DNA of 18,716 bases from CAYXVU01 sp964468725 (GCA_964468725.1 CAYXVU010000113.1:1-18716), one strand, 5' to 3'; shown: positions 1-8,278, counted from the stretch's first letter. The notes: generated from the sequence alone by a model not told the origin. A program made the numbers and translations.

Positions 1-477
1 ATGGACTTACAAAGCGTTTCGCAACTCTTGAGCGGACAGGCGCTCGTCACTCGGCCTCCGGCCTCATTCAATGAGCGGGCGCAATCGGTCTTCAGCCAAC
101 GCCAAGCGATGAAGCGCGTGGGATTGCTGACCCTATTTGGCGGCATCACGCTCGCGGCTGCGCTCGGCGTCATTGGTGGGGCGCTCACCAGTCTGGATGG
201 CAATGTTGGGGAATTCGTCGCCAGTCTGGCGGGGCTGGGCGGACTCGGTTTTATGATCGGCGTTTTTATGTTGATCTACTCTCTCTTTCTGCCCAAAACG
301 GCAACAGTTGCGCCGCCCGTACAACCGCCACTGGTAAGCCCGCGCGCCCGCGCACACGATGCATTACCCTCGCCGCCCTATGCGATGCCTTATTCGAGCG
401 TCACCGAAAACACAACCGAGTTACTGGAAAGGGAACCGGATCGCCCCTCAACGCGACAAACGAATCCGCAACGTTGA
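1..477 (+). CDS. Small membrane protein of unknown function, possibly 5'-partial
   Basis: I do not recognise this gene. The 158-residue reading has two hydrophobic stretches, about residues 39-61 and 75-97, separated by a short Gly/Asp-rich loop. A Pro-rich, low-complexity, probably cytoplasmic or disordered C-terminal tail follows. The ATG is the first base of the window, so no ribosome-binding site can be judged. The frame may continue upstream: many proteins of this shape carry an N-terminal zinc ribbon, and the first 35 residues here look like a linker rather than a signal sequence. It ends 51 bp before the glycosyltransferase, which has its own promoter, so the two need not share a transcript. 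Being a real gene is likely; function is not assignable. Confidence 0.6.
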   Translation: MDLQSVSQLLSGQALVTRPPASFNERAQSVFSQRQAMKRVGLLTLFGGITLAAALGVIGGALTSLDGNVGEFVASLAGLGGLGFMIGVFMLIYSLFLPKTATVAPPVQPPLVSPRARAHDALPSPPYAMPYSSVTENTTELLEREPDRPSTRQTNPQR

Positions 478-488
478 GCCACGCCGAT

Positions 489-517
489 TTGTCAGCACGA
501 CAGGCATCGCCTATAAT
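489..517 (+). promoter_or_regulatory. Sigma70-type promoter for the glycosyltransferase gene
   Basis: TTGTCA (489-494), a 17-base spacer and a perfect TATAAT (512-517) make a near-consensus promoter. The predicted transcription start, about 523-528, lies only 1-6 bases before the GTG start at 529. The transcript would therefore be nearly leaderless. Confidence 0.65.
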
Positions 518-528
518 CGCGCATCGTA

Positions 529-2454
529 GTGACCGGCAAAATCATCAGGCGCGAACTTCCTTGGCTCTGCCTCATCATCGCTTCTTTCGCATTTGGGCTC
601 GTTGTTTCGTGGGAGCGTTGGGGCAATCCGCTCGTAGACTGCGGACGCGAGATGCATCAACCGCTGCGCCTGCTGCGCGGCGAGATGCTCTACTCGGATG
701 TGCGTCACATTTACGGCCCACTCTCTCCTTATCTCAATGCCACGCTCTATCGCCTCTTTGGCACGTCGCTTGACGTGCTCTATGCCAACGGCGCGATCAC
801 CACGCTCTTCATTCTCGCCTTAGTCTATTGGATTGCGCGGCAACTGATGGGGCGCGCGGCGGCAGCCATCGCTGCTCTGGAAGTCCTATGGCTGTGCGCC
901 TTCAAACAGGCGGGCAACTATATCTTGCCGTACTCGTATTCGGCACTGCATGCTTGTGCATTGGGGCTGGCGACATTGGCTATCTTGCTCAAGGCGGCTG
1001 CCGTTTCTGTGGACTCGGCGATTGCTGACCGACAAGGTGCGACCCTTGACTGTCAATCCCAAACCGCAATCTCCATCAAGCAACCGACAACTGCTCTCCG
1101 CTTCCTCATCCTTGCCGGATTGGTTGCCGGGTTGACGATTCTGGCAAAGACCGAGATGGGGTTAGCCGCGCTGGTAACCGGCGTTGTCACCGCTTGGGTA
1201 TTAGGCTACCCGCAGTTTCGTCGCTCGGCGGTCTTGACGATTGCCTTTCTCGCCCCTGCCATATTGCTGACGGCAAGCACCTATGGATGGATTGCGACGC
1301 AGGTTGGTTGGCATACACTGGCGTATGACAATTTCCTCTTCTTTCAGAATCTGCCTGCCGAACTGATCTATTACAACAAACGCATGTCGGGTTTTGATGC
1401 GCCGTTGCAATCGCTGGCGCAGATGCTCGGCGCGGCGCTCCGCATTGCGGCTTTCGCAGGCATCATCGCAACCTTGACGATCTTGATCTCGTCGCGGAGA
1501 AAACGCGGGGTTCAGCCGGTAGCCGACGAGATGGTGACGGACGCGGGAAAGATCAATCACACGTTGATCTGGTTTCTCTTGACCGCTTCGCTTACGGTCT
1601 TCATCTTCGTGCCGCTCGGCGGTTCGGTCGGTTGGGACAAAGGGCCATACTTAGCGATTCCGGTCTTACTTGCCGGATTGCTCATCGGCAGCATCATTCG
1701 CTTTCAACGCCAAGCTGCCGCGGCACATCGCGCGCGGCGCACAATGGCGGTGCTCATCGTTGCCTGTTTTGCCTTGGCGAGCCTCGCACGAGTGATGCTG
1801 CGGGTTCGCAGCGGCGGCGCGTATAGCTCGTATCTGCTACCCGCCTCCGTCATTCTCTTCACCTATTTTTGGACCTATCCGTTTACCAGCCTGTTTCGCA
1901 ACCCACGCACGCGGCGAATTGCGCGCAATGTTATGGTGCTGTTGATGCTTGTGCATGCTTGCGGGACGGGCGTGCTGCTGGCGTATCGCTACCGCACGAA
2001 AAACTTTCACACCATCAACACGCCGCGCGGCACGATGTTGGCCGGTATGGACATTGGTGTCGCGATGAATGAAGCCATCGAGTTTGTGAAGCGGGAGACT
2101 CAACCGGGCGAACCCATTGCCGTGATGCCCGAAGGCACATCGCTCAATTTTTTCACTGACCGCCCGAACCCTTTGCGAGAAGAGATTACGACGCCGGGTT
2201 TCCTCAATCGGCAAGCCGAAGCCGCCGCCATCGAACGATTGATCGTTTCCAATACGCGCTTCATCTTCATCACCAACCGCGCGACTTCGGAATTCGGGCC
2301 GAAACGGCTGGGTGAAGATTACCATCAAACCTTGATGCAATGGGTCGAAACTCACTTCGAGCAGGTTGCCATCTTTGGCCCGGTTCACAACCCCAATCTG
2401 GAAATCGGCGACCGCATCTTTTTCATCCGCGCCTACCGCAAACGCGCTGCGTAA
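529..2454 (+). CDS. GT-C fold (GT39/ArnT-like) membrane glycosyltransferase
   Basis: 641-residue polytopic inner-membrane protein with about ten or more hydrophobic helices and a soluble C-terminal portion. The N-terminus has the GT-C layout: a first helix at about residues 10-28, then an outward loop with VDCGRE (acidic residues near 37-41), then an LYSDVRHIYGPLSPYLNA stretch typical of family-39-like enzymes that use lipid-linked sugar donors. The C-terminal 130 residues (PGEPIAVMPEGTSLNFFTDR and onward) resemble the periplasmic tail of such proteins. The GTG start is chosen because the next in-frame ATG would remove helix 1 and the acidic loop. There is no Shine-Dalgarno sequence, consistent with the promoter lying immediately upstream. 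It converges on a flippase gene with only 21 bp between, suggesting a surface-glycan or glycolipid locus. Donor and acceptor are unknown. Confidence 0.75.
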   Translation: MTGKIIRRELPWLCLIIASFAFGLVVSWERWGNPLVDCGREMHQPLRLLRGEMLYSDVRHIYGPLSPYLNATLYRLFGTSLDVLYANGAITTLFILALVYWIARQLMGRAAAAIAALEVLWLCAFKQAGNYILPYSYSALHACALGLATLAILLKAAAVSVDSAIADRQGATLDCQSQTAISIKQPTTALRFLILAGLVAGLTILAKTEMGLAALVTGVVTAWVLGYPQFRRSAVLTIAFLAPAILLTASTYGWIATQVGWHTLAYDNFLFFQNLPAELIYYNKRMSGFDAPLQSLAQMLGAALRIAAFAGIIATLTILISSRRKRGVQPVADEMVTDAGKINHTLIWFLLTASLTVFIFVPLGGSVGWDKGPYLAIPVLLAGLLIGSIIRFQRQAAAAHRARRTMAVLIVACFALASLARVMLRVRSGGAYSSYLLPASVILFTYFWTYPFTSLFRNPRTRRIARNVMVLLMLVHACGTGVLLAYRYRTKNFHTINTPRGTMLAGMDIGVAMNEAIEFVKRETQPGEPIAVMPEGTSLNFFTDRPNPLREEITTPGFLNRQAEAAAIERLIVSNTRFIFITNRATSEFGPKRLGEDYHQTLMQWVETHFEQVAIFGPVHNPNLEIGDRIFFIRAYRKRAA

Positions 2455-2475
2455 CAGACATCTGTGCCTTTCGGT

Positions 2476-3933
2476 TTAAGTCTCCGGTAAGCGACGATGT
2501 TTGGCAGCGAAGCGGAATTTCTGCCACGCTTCGGTCAGTCGCCGCAGTTCGCGCTCATCATAGAACCGCAGAAAGAACAGGATGGCCGGAAACGAAAGCG
2601 CCAATGCCGTCTTGCCCCCCAGCGAAAGCCATAGCCGCGTGCGCCGCACCGGATCATCAAAACGATAAATCAGCAAATCCCCGCGCAGGTGGTCGAATAG
2701 ATAGAAGGCCGCAAGGGTGAAGCCGCCAACCGCTGCGATCATCCCCAAGCGCCGCCATTCGTAATGCACTTTGAAAAAGAGATTCGAAGCCCAATAGCGC
2801 AGCCCACAGAAGATCAGAAAGGACAAAACCGTTGATACGGTTGCTCCGCGCACTCCGAAGCGCGGAATCAAAACGAAGTTCAGCGCCACATTGCAGGCCA
2901 GCGCCACAAAGATGACCAGCGGCGCGTACAAGGTTCGCTTCTTGAGCGTCAGCCCGACATTCAGTACCCGCGAGGCGCTATCGAAAACCGCTGACATGGC
3001 CAGCAACGGAATGATCGTCGCCGCTGGCCAATACCCTCTCGCCGCAAAGAGCAGCAACCCATCGCCTGCCGTCGCGGCAACCCCGAGCGCCAACAGCATG
3101 CTCACGAAGACGATGTAGGTCAGCACCCGCGAATAGTATTCGGTCGCGCCGTCATCCTTCATTACCGAAAATCGCATCACCGTCCACACCTGCCCGAACG
3201 GCATAATGGCGATCACCGTAACGACCGAAACCAACGTGTTGGCCAATGAATAAATACCGACTTCGACATTGCTCCAATATCGTTCGAGAAAAAATCTGTC
3301 TACCATCAGGAAGAGGTTGAAAGCGATTTGATTGAAGATGAGGGGCAAGCCGAAGGCCAACATCTCTTTGAGTTCGACCGCCGAAAAACTCAGGCTCAAT
3401 TCGCGCCGCACGGCAAAAAAGAAGAGCGCGGCTTCAAAGGCCGTGCCGAGCAGCCGACCGATCAAGACATTTTCAACTGACGAATCCACATAGAGGACGA
3501 GGTAACAAATCGCCCCGATCTGAAAGAGAAAGGCGATGAGGTTGAGCGCCGAAAAGCGAATCGAACGAAAGTTGGCGCGTAAGATAGCGTTGGGAATCGT
3601 CGTGATGACTTCGAAGAAGGTAATGATGAAAATCCAACGAAAGAGAGCAGCGCGATCTTTGTCGCCGGTGAAGACCAGCGAAGAGATTTGCGGCGCCAAC
3701 CAGTAGAGCAAGGTTGCCGCCGACGCTGATGAGACGATCAGAAAAATAAAGCTCGTGCCCACGATGCGGCGGCGTTCCTGTGCATCCTCTGTGTCGTAGT
3801 AGTGGCGAAAGAAGGCTTGATCGAATCCGCACTTCAACACGATCACGGCGAGCGTCATGGTGATGGTAACCAGCGACAGTTGCCCGTATTCGTTGATGCG
3901 CAAGTGGCGCACGTAGAGCGGCACGAGGAGCAA
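2476..3933 (-). CDS. Oligosaccharide flippase (Wzx/polysaccharide biosynthesis family)
   Basis: From its first ordinary start (TTG at 3933) the protein has 485 residues and about twelve hydrophobic helices. Features fit the MOP-superfamily Wzx-type flippases that move lipid-linked oligosaccharides across the inner membrane: PLYVRHLRINEYGQLSL after helix 1, a conserved GFDQAFFRHYYD loop, and GLPLIFNQIAFNLFLMVDRFFLERY at mid-protein. The conserved family N-terminus continues in frame upstream of the TTG (IYDKIKKTIWHTLIF, then SLGSIVSSAFG) back to about 4011. Between the stop codon at 4048-4050 and 3933 there is no ATG, GTG or TTG. The true start is therefore probably near 4011 (ATC), unless a sequence error is present. 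It is convergent with the glycosyltransferase and divergent from the XdhC-YHS gene. Confidence 0.82.
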   Translation of the reverse strand: MLLVPLYVRHLRINEYGQLSLVTITMTLAVIVLKCGFDQAFFRHYYDTEDAQERRRIVGTSFIFLIVSSASAATLLYWLAPQISSLVFTGDKDRAALFRWIFIITFFEVITTIPNAILRANFRSIRFSALNLIAFLFQIGAICYLVLYVDSSVENVLIGRLLGTAFEAALFFFAVRRELSLSFSAVELKEMLAFGLPLIFNQIAFNLFLMVDRFFLERYWSNVEVGIYSLANTLVSVVTVIAIMPFGQVWTVMRFSVMKDDGATEYYSRVLTYIVFVSMLLALGVAATAGDGLLLFAARGYWPAATIIPLLAMSAVFDSASRVLNVGLTLKKRTLYAPLVIFVALACNVALNFVLIPRFGVRGATVSTVLSFLIFCGLRYWASNLFFKVHYEWRRLGMIAAVGGFTLAAFYLFDHLRGDLLIYRFDDPVRRTRLWLSLGGKTALALSFPAILFFLRFYDERELRRLTEAWQKFRFAAKHRRLPET

Positions 3934-4046
3934 GCCAAAGGCCGAACTGACGATGCTGCCGAGGCTGAAGATCAGCGTATGCCAAATCGTCTTTTTTATC
4001 TTGTCGTAGATCGTAAGCCTATCTCCCGAAAAATCACCGGCACTCA

Positions 4047-4075
4047 GTTATAGACGCTGGCGCGCGGATTGTCAC
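4047..4075 (-). promoter_or_regulatory. Sigma70-type promoter for the flippase gene
   Basis: On the minus strand, GTGACA (4075-4070), 17 bases, then TATAAC (4052-4047): five of six consensus matches in each hexamer. Initiation would fall near 4040, about 30 bases before the ATC at 4011 that precedes the conserved YDKIKKT residues. GGGAGATAGG (4027-4018) lies between and can serve as ribosome-binding site. This supports a translation start near 4011 rather than at the TTG at 3933. Confidence 0.5.
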
Positions 4076-4224
4076 CCGACGGATGTGAGAATTTGATAAA
4101 TGATGGTACTATCCACGCCAAGCGATTGTGAACTCTCTATTGCGCCTAGATGGACGGCGTAGCGCAAGATGCGGTCAGCACGCCGACTGTTTAATGGGAC
4201 GGCTGGCAAGGAACGAATTCAACG

Positions 4225-5250
4225 ATGACATTGATCGGCAAGACGGTAACCGACATTCTTGATGAGGCAGCGCGATTGCGTGTTGCAGAAGAACCCTTCG
4301 TCATCGCTACCGTTGTAGCCTACAAAAGCCCGCAATCGGCGCGACCCGGTTCGAAGGCGATTGTCAAACCCGATGGCTCAATTATCGGTTGGATCGGCGG
4401 CGGCTGCGTGCAACCCATCGTGGCGCGCGAGGCCGAAAAAGCGATCCAATCCGGCAAACCGAAACTGGTCAGCATCAGCCCCGAAGCCCTGCGCAGCGAC
4501 TGGAAAGGCGTCGAAACCTATCAGATGTCTTGTCAAGGAGGTGGCTCGCTGGAAATTTATCTCGAACCTGTCTTGCCCAAACCGGAACTGGTTATCATCG
4601 GTAATTCGCCCGTCGCGCAGATTCTGGCGGGACTCGCCCGCTTGTTGGAGTTCAAAGTCTGCGTTGCTGACCCGGAGGCCAGCCGCGATCTCTTTCCCGA
4701 AGTCGAGACTCTGTTATCTGACCTCGAAACAATTAGCCATCGCATCACCCCGCACAGCTTCGTCGTCGTCGCCACCATGGGCAACGGCGATGAAGAGGGC
4801 TTGCAATCTGTTGTCGAAACGCAGCCCCGTTATCTGGGCTTGGTTGCCAGCAAAGAGAAGGCGAAATCCCTCTTTCAATACTTGCTCGACAAAGGCATCG
4901 CCTCTGAGCACTTCGACCGCATCAACTGTCCGGCTGGAATCGAACTGGGCGGCGAAACGCTCCCCGAAATCGCACTCAGTGTCATGGCAGAAATCACCCG
5001 CTTGCGAAGAGGGCTGCCCCGCATCGCCGAACCGACCCGCATCACCAAAGGCAAAGGGCTGCCCGTCCTGCAAAAGGTTGCGCCGCCGCCGTCTGAATCT
5101 GAAAGCCTCGATCCGGTCTGCGGCATGACGGTCACGGTGGCCAGCGCCCGGTATAAGACGGTCTATCAGGACAAACCGATTTACTTCTGCTGCTTGCGTT
5201 GTAAAGAGACCTTTGAGCAGTCGCCGCAACGCTATGTGAGTGACGAATGA
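4225..5250 (+). CDS. XdhC/CoxI-family Mo-enzyme maturation protein with C-terminal YHS domain
   Basis: 341 residues in three parts. Residues about 8-115 are an XdhC/CoxI N-domain (SPQSARPGSKAIV; IGGGCVQP with Cys61; SCQGGG with Cys103). Residues about 120-260 are the Rossmann-type XdhC C-domain (LVIIGNSPVAQILAGLARL; YLGLVASKEKA; CPAGIELGGETLPEIALSV). Residues 295-338 are a YHS domain (DPVCGM with Cys299; YFCCLRCKETF with Cys322, 323 and 326) after a linker rich in Lys, Pro and Ser. XdhC-family proteins bind molybdenum cofactor and assist sulfuration and insertion into xanthine- or CO-dehydrogenase-type enzymes. YHS domains are small Cys-containing modules, often linked to metals. AAGGA lies 12 bases before the ATG. 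It is the first gene of a run with mocA, coxD, coxE and a second xdhC. The Rossmann glycine motif is GNSPVA instead of GAGPVS. Confidence 0.85.
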   Translation: MTLIGKTVTDILDEAARLRVAEEPFVIATVVAYKSPQSARPGSKAIVKPDGSIIGWIGGGCVQPIVAREAEKAIQSGKPKLVSISPEALRSDWKGVETYQMSCQGGGSLEIYLEPVLPKPELVIIGNSPVAQILAGLARLLEFKVCVADPEASRDLFPEVETLLSDLETISHRITPHSFVVVATMGNGDEEGLQSVVETQPRYLGLVASKEKAKSLFQYLLDKGIASEHFDRINCPAGIELGGETLPEIALSVMAEITRLRRGLPRIAEPTRITKGKGLPVLQKVAPPPSESESLDPVCGMTVTVASARYKTVYQDKPIYFCCLRCKETFEQSPQRYVSDE

Positions 5251-5372
5251 CGAGCAAGAGGTCTTCTGTTGTCTGTGGTTAGGCGAAAAGTAATAGCAAG
5301 GGAATGAGAGCGGAATCGGCTGGCTTCGCAGTTGGTCGGGCCTGTCACTTGTCGGTTTTGAGAGGGTCAGCG

Positions 5373-5975
5373 ATGAAGCGATTTATCTCCGGCTTGATAC
5401 TGGGGGCAGGCACGTCGAGCCGTTTGGGGCAACCCAAACAACTGTTGCCTTATCGCGGCACAACCTTGCTCGGTTGGGTGATCGAGCAAACTGAACAGGC
5501 TGGCGAGCTTGATGAAGTCGTCGTCGTGCTCGGTCGCGCCGCCGACGAAATCCGCGAGCGCGTGCCGTTCGGCCAAACCAGAGTGGTTGATAATCCGGTG
5601 TTCGGCGAAGGCTGCGCTTCGTCTTATCGCGCAGGCCTTGCCGCGCTCAATCCCGCCTGCGAAGCGGTGATGATTATTTTGGGCGATCAACCCGGCGTCA
5701 ATCCTGAGATCATCAATCAAGTGGCGGAGTCGTGGCGTGCGAGCCATTCACATATTGCGCTCGCCTCCTATCAAGGTCGCAAAGGGCATCCGATGATCTT
5801 TGCGAAGACGTTTTTTGACAGACTGAGCAATCTGCACGGCGACAAAGCGGCATGGAAGCTGATTGATGCCAACCCCGATCTGATTTGCGAAGTCGCCTTT
5901 GATCGCCCTTTTCCCGAAGATATTGACACGTGGGAAGACTTTCAGAGAGCCATCATACCAAGTGAATCTCAGTGA
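5373..5975 (+). CDS. mocA: MocA-type molybdenum cofactor nucleotidyltransferase
   Basis: 200 residues of the MobA-like NTP-transferase fold. The nucleotide-binding signature LGAGTSSRLGQPKQLLPYRG is at residues 10-29 and the metal-binding GDQPG at 104-108. VVDNPVFGEGCASSYRAGL at 72-90 and KGHPMIFAKTFF are typical of the MocA branch, which transfers CMP (or another nucleotide) to molybdopterin to make the dinucleotide cofactor of the xanthine/CO-dehydrogenase family. A longer frame opens at 5304, but the ATG at 5373 is chosen: it has GAGAGGG six bases upstream, and the fold's first strand starts right there. Its position between XdhC and CoxD genes supports the Mo-hydroxylase role. CTP versus GTP preference cannot be read with certainty. 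Confidence 0.83.
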   Translation: MKRFISGLILGAGTSSRLGQPKQLLPYRGTTLLGWVIEQTEQAGELDEVVVVLGRAADEIRERVPFGQTRVVDNPVFGEGCASSYRAGLAALNPACEAVMIILGDQPGVNPEIINQVAESWRASHSHIALASYQGRKGHPMIFAKTFFDRLSNLHGDKAAWKLIDANPDLICEVAFDRPFPEDIDTWEDFQRAIIPSESQ

Positions 5976-5978
5976 GAG

Positions 5979-6046
5979 GGTTGAGCGGCGGTCTTTGACC
6001 GCCGTTCTCACACGAACAGACGGCGGTCAAAGACTGCCACTCAACC
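5979..6046. repeat. Long inverted repeat of the GCGGTCTTTGACCGC palindrome family
   Basis: Arms 5979-6005 and 6020-6046 are 27 bases each and pair with one C-A mismatch and one G-T wobble around a 14-base loop. Each arm carries the smaller palindrome CGGCGGTC-TTT-GACCGCCG or a near copy. A related single unit lies at 16243-16264, so this is a dispersed intergenic element rather than a chance hairpin. It begins four bases after the mocA stop codon. No T-run follows, so it is not a standard intrinsic terminator. It could stabilise the upstream mRNA end or attenuate transcription into coxD. Confidence 0.8.
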
Positions 6047-6172
6047 AGTGCTTCTCATTTGGTTTTGCCATTCGGTATAAGAAACCGCGAGGAGATGAGC
6101 GTACACAGAAGGCCGGATGCCGAAGACAGAGGGAAAGGAGAGGCGATCTGTGCCGACTTCTCTCCTGCTTCC

Positions 6173-6193
6173 GACTCCTGAATCCTGTATTCT
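6173..6193 (+). repeat. Dispersed repeat unit ACTCCTGAATYCTGYATTCT, copy A
   Basis: This stretch matches 9363-9383 read on the opposite strand at 19 of 21 positions. More of the same simple style (TTCTGGATTCCCGAATTCTG) follows to 6209, and the segment ends just before the coxD ribosome-binding site. It looks like an intergenic repeat family. Confidence 0.6.
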
Positions 6194-6220
6194 GGATTCC
6201 CGAATTCTGATGAGGTGACT

Positions 6221-7111
6221 GTGCGAGAGGAAGTGCGAAAGATCCAGGCGATGCTGGCGGCACAAGCCTACGTCAGCGATGCGGCGGTGGCGACATCCTT
6301 GTTTCTGGCGATGCAACTCGGCAAACCCTTGTTGATCGAAGGGCCTGCCGGAGTCGGCAAAACGGAGATTGCCAAGGTGCTCGCCCGCGCCCTCGAAACC
6401 AGACTGATTCGCTTGCAATGCTACGAAGGGCTTGATGCGACGACGGCGCTTTATGAATGGAATTACCAAAAGCAACTGCTGCATATTCGTTTGCAGGAAA
6501 TTGCGAAGAGCAGCGAGACCGACGAAGAGGCCGCCATTTTCGGCGAAGCATTTTTATTGAAGCGCCCGTTGCTGGAAGCTATCACTCAACTAGCGAGTCC
6601 GCCCGTCTTGCTGATTGATGAAGTGGATCGCAGTGACGAGGAGTTCGAAGCCTTCTTGCTCGAAATCCTTTCCGAGTTTCAAGTGACGATTCCCGAAATC
6701 GGAACCATCAAAGCGACGCATCGCCCGCACGTCATCTTGACCTCTAACCGCTCGCGCGAACTCTCTGATGCGCTCCGGCGGCGCTGTCTCTATCTGTGGA
6801 TTGGCTACCCCTCTTTCGAAAAAGAGTTGGAGATTGTCCGCGCCAAGGTTGCCGCCATCGGCGAAGGGCTGGCGGCTGAGGTGACGCGCGTCATTCAAGC
6901 GGTCAGAAAGTTGAAGCTGACGAAAGTGCCGGGGGTGGCGGAAACCCTCGATTGGGCGGCGGCTCTGATTGCTCTCGATGCTGCGCAACTCGATGCCGAA
7001 GTGATGGCCGAGACGACCGGCTGCTTCTTGAAAGACGAATCCGACGTGCAGAAATTCGAAACCGAAATGCGCGCCGGTCACTTCGCAGACCTCCTGAATT
7101 CACACCCATGA
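6221..7111 (+). CDS. coxD: CoxD-type MoxR-family AAA+ ATPase
   Basis: 296 residues of the MoxR AAA+ type. Walker A GPAGVGKT is at about residues 41-48. Walker B LLIDEVDRSDEEFEAF is near 130-145. The sensor region VILTSNRSRELSDALRRRC is near 171-189, with a small lid domain after it. EGLDATTALYEWNYQKQLL is characteristic of the CoxD branch. In Oligotropha/Afipia CO dehydrogenase, CoxD is a chaperone-like ATPase needed to mature the Cu-S-Mo active site, especially sulfuration. I chose the GTG at 6221, because GAGG at 6212-6215 sits five bases before it. The GTG at 6215 would overlap that site. It overlaps coxE by ATGA, indicating translational coupling; ATPase-VWA pairs of this kind normally work together. 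Confidence 0.88.
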   Translation: MREEVRKIQAMLAAQAYVSDAAVATSLFLAMQLGKPLLIEGPAGVGKTEIAKVLARALETRLIRLQCYEGLDATTALYEWNYQKQLLHIRLQEIAKSSETDEEAAIFGEAFLLKRPLLEAITQLASPPVLLIDEVDRSDEEFEAFLLEILSEFQVTIPEIGTIKATHRPHVILTSNRSRELSDALRRRCLYLWIGYPSFEKELEIVRAKVAAIGEGLAAEVTRVIQAVRKLKLTKVPGVAETLDWAAALIALDAAQLDAEVMAETTGCFLKDESDVQKFETEMRAGHFADLLNSHP

Positions 7112-8271
7112 ATGAGTCGCATCTGCCATCAAGGTTGCTGACCGCTACGCTGCTCTTTTGCCGCGCGCTTCGGGAGCGCGGGCTGGCGGTCACGCCCGCA
7201 GAGGCGATCACGGCGATCACCGCGCTTGACTTGATTGACGGGGATGACCGGCAGGAACTGTTTCTGAGCTTGCGCGCCATTCTAACGTCGCGCGTCGAAG
7301 ACTTTCCGATCTTTTCCGAACTCTTCGAAGCGTTTTGGAATCGCCTCAGCGATTCGACCCGACCGCAGAAACGAGTCGAACGCGAAGCGTCTGCAACCCT
7401 CAAATCGCAGGCCCGACTGACCGCGCGCAACGCTCCGCAAAGAGGGCTGGCGTTTTTCCTTGAACACTGGGGCAGCCAAGCGTCGCCCGATGCCGAGTCC
7501 ATCAAGCTGCCGGTTGCCAGTCGCGCCGAACGCCATGCCGAAAAAGATTTTCGCTGCTTTGAAGCGGATGAGTTGGAAGAAGTTTCCCGGCTGGCGCGGC
7601 GCATCGTTCGCCATTTGGCGCAGCGTCCGAGCCGTCGCTGGCAGCCCGTCGCTCGCGGGCGCAACGTTCATTTGCGGCGCACGATGCGCCAGTCATTGCG
7701 CACCGGCGGCGAAATCATCGAATTGAGATTCAAACAGCGCAAACCCAAAAAGACCCGGCTTGTCGTGTTGTGCGACGTGTCGGGTTCGATGGATATTTAC
7801 TCGCGGTTGCTCTTGCAGTTTGCTCATGGTCTGCAAAACAGTTTTGCGCGGGTTGAGAGCTTCATCTTTTCGACGGCGCTCGAACGGATAACCGGACACC
7901 TGAAAGGCTATAGCTATGCGGAAACGCTCGATCATCTGACAGACAACGTGCGCGGCTGGTCGGGCGGCACGTTGATCGGCGCAAGCCTTGCAGCCTTTCA
8001 TAGGGATTGGCCGCATCTGGTTGACCGTCGCACCATCGTGATGATTTTGAGTGATGGTTGGGACACCGGAGAGCCGGAAGAGCTTGCCAGCGTGCTGGCT
8101 GATTTGCGCCGCCGCGCGGGCAGAGTGATCTGGCTCAACCCGCTGCTCGGCAGTGCCGATTATCAACCGCTGGTGCGCGGCATGCAGGCGGCATTGCCGC
8201 ACCTTGATGTCTTTGCGCCGCTGCACAATCTGGCGAGCCTGCGCGCGCTGGAGCGACATTTGATTTTGTGA
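7108..8271 (+). CDS. coxE: CoxE-type von Willebrand factor A domain protein
   Basis: 387 residues. The N-terminal helical half (RALRERGLAVTPAEAITAI) is typical of CoxE/YehP-like partners of MoxR ATPases. The C-terminal half is a VWA domain with a complete metal-ion-dependent adhesion site: DVSGS at 223-227, Thr288 in SGGTLIG and Asp316 in MILSDGWDTGE. The Arg-rich segment before the VWA domain is typical of the family. An open frame extends to 6952, but the ATG at 7108 is chosen because it overlaps the coxD stop as ATGA and starts the conserved N-terminus. In carboxydotrophs CoxE acts with CoxD and CoxF in building the bimetallic site. Soluble cytoplasmic protein, no signal peptide. Confidence 0.88.
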   Translation: MNESHLPSRLLTATLLFCRALRERGLAVTPAEAITAITALDLIDGDDRQELFLSLRAILTSRVEDFPIFSELFEAFWNRLSDSTRPQKRVEREASATLKSQARLTARNAPQRGLAFFLEHWGSQASPDAESIKLPVASRAERHAEKDFRCFEADELEEVSRLARRIVRHLAQRPSRRWQPVARGRNVHLRRTMRQSLRTGGEIIELRFKQRKPKKTRLVVLCDVSGSMDIYSRLLLQFAHGLQNSFARVESFIFSTALERITGHLKGYSYAETLDHLTDNVRGWSGGTLIGASLAAFHRDWPHLVDRRTIVMILSDGWDTGEPEELASVLADLRRRAGRVIWLNPLLGSADYQPLVRGMQAALPHLDVFAPLHNLASLRALERHLIL

Positions 8272-8278
8272 GTCAACA

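Noticed and set aside
4140..4167. TTGCGC/GCGCAA inverted repeat upstream of the XdhC-YHS gene
   Set aside because: Only six pairs with a 16-base interior; could be an operator but is weak enough to arise by chance.
5304..5372. Upstream ATG extension of mocA
   Set aside because: The extra 23 residues precede the fold's first strand and resemble no family member, while GAGAGGG sits correctly for the ATG at 5373.
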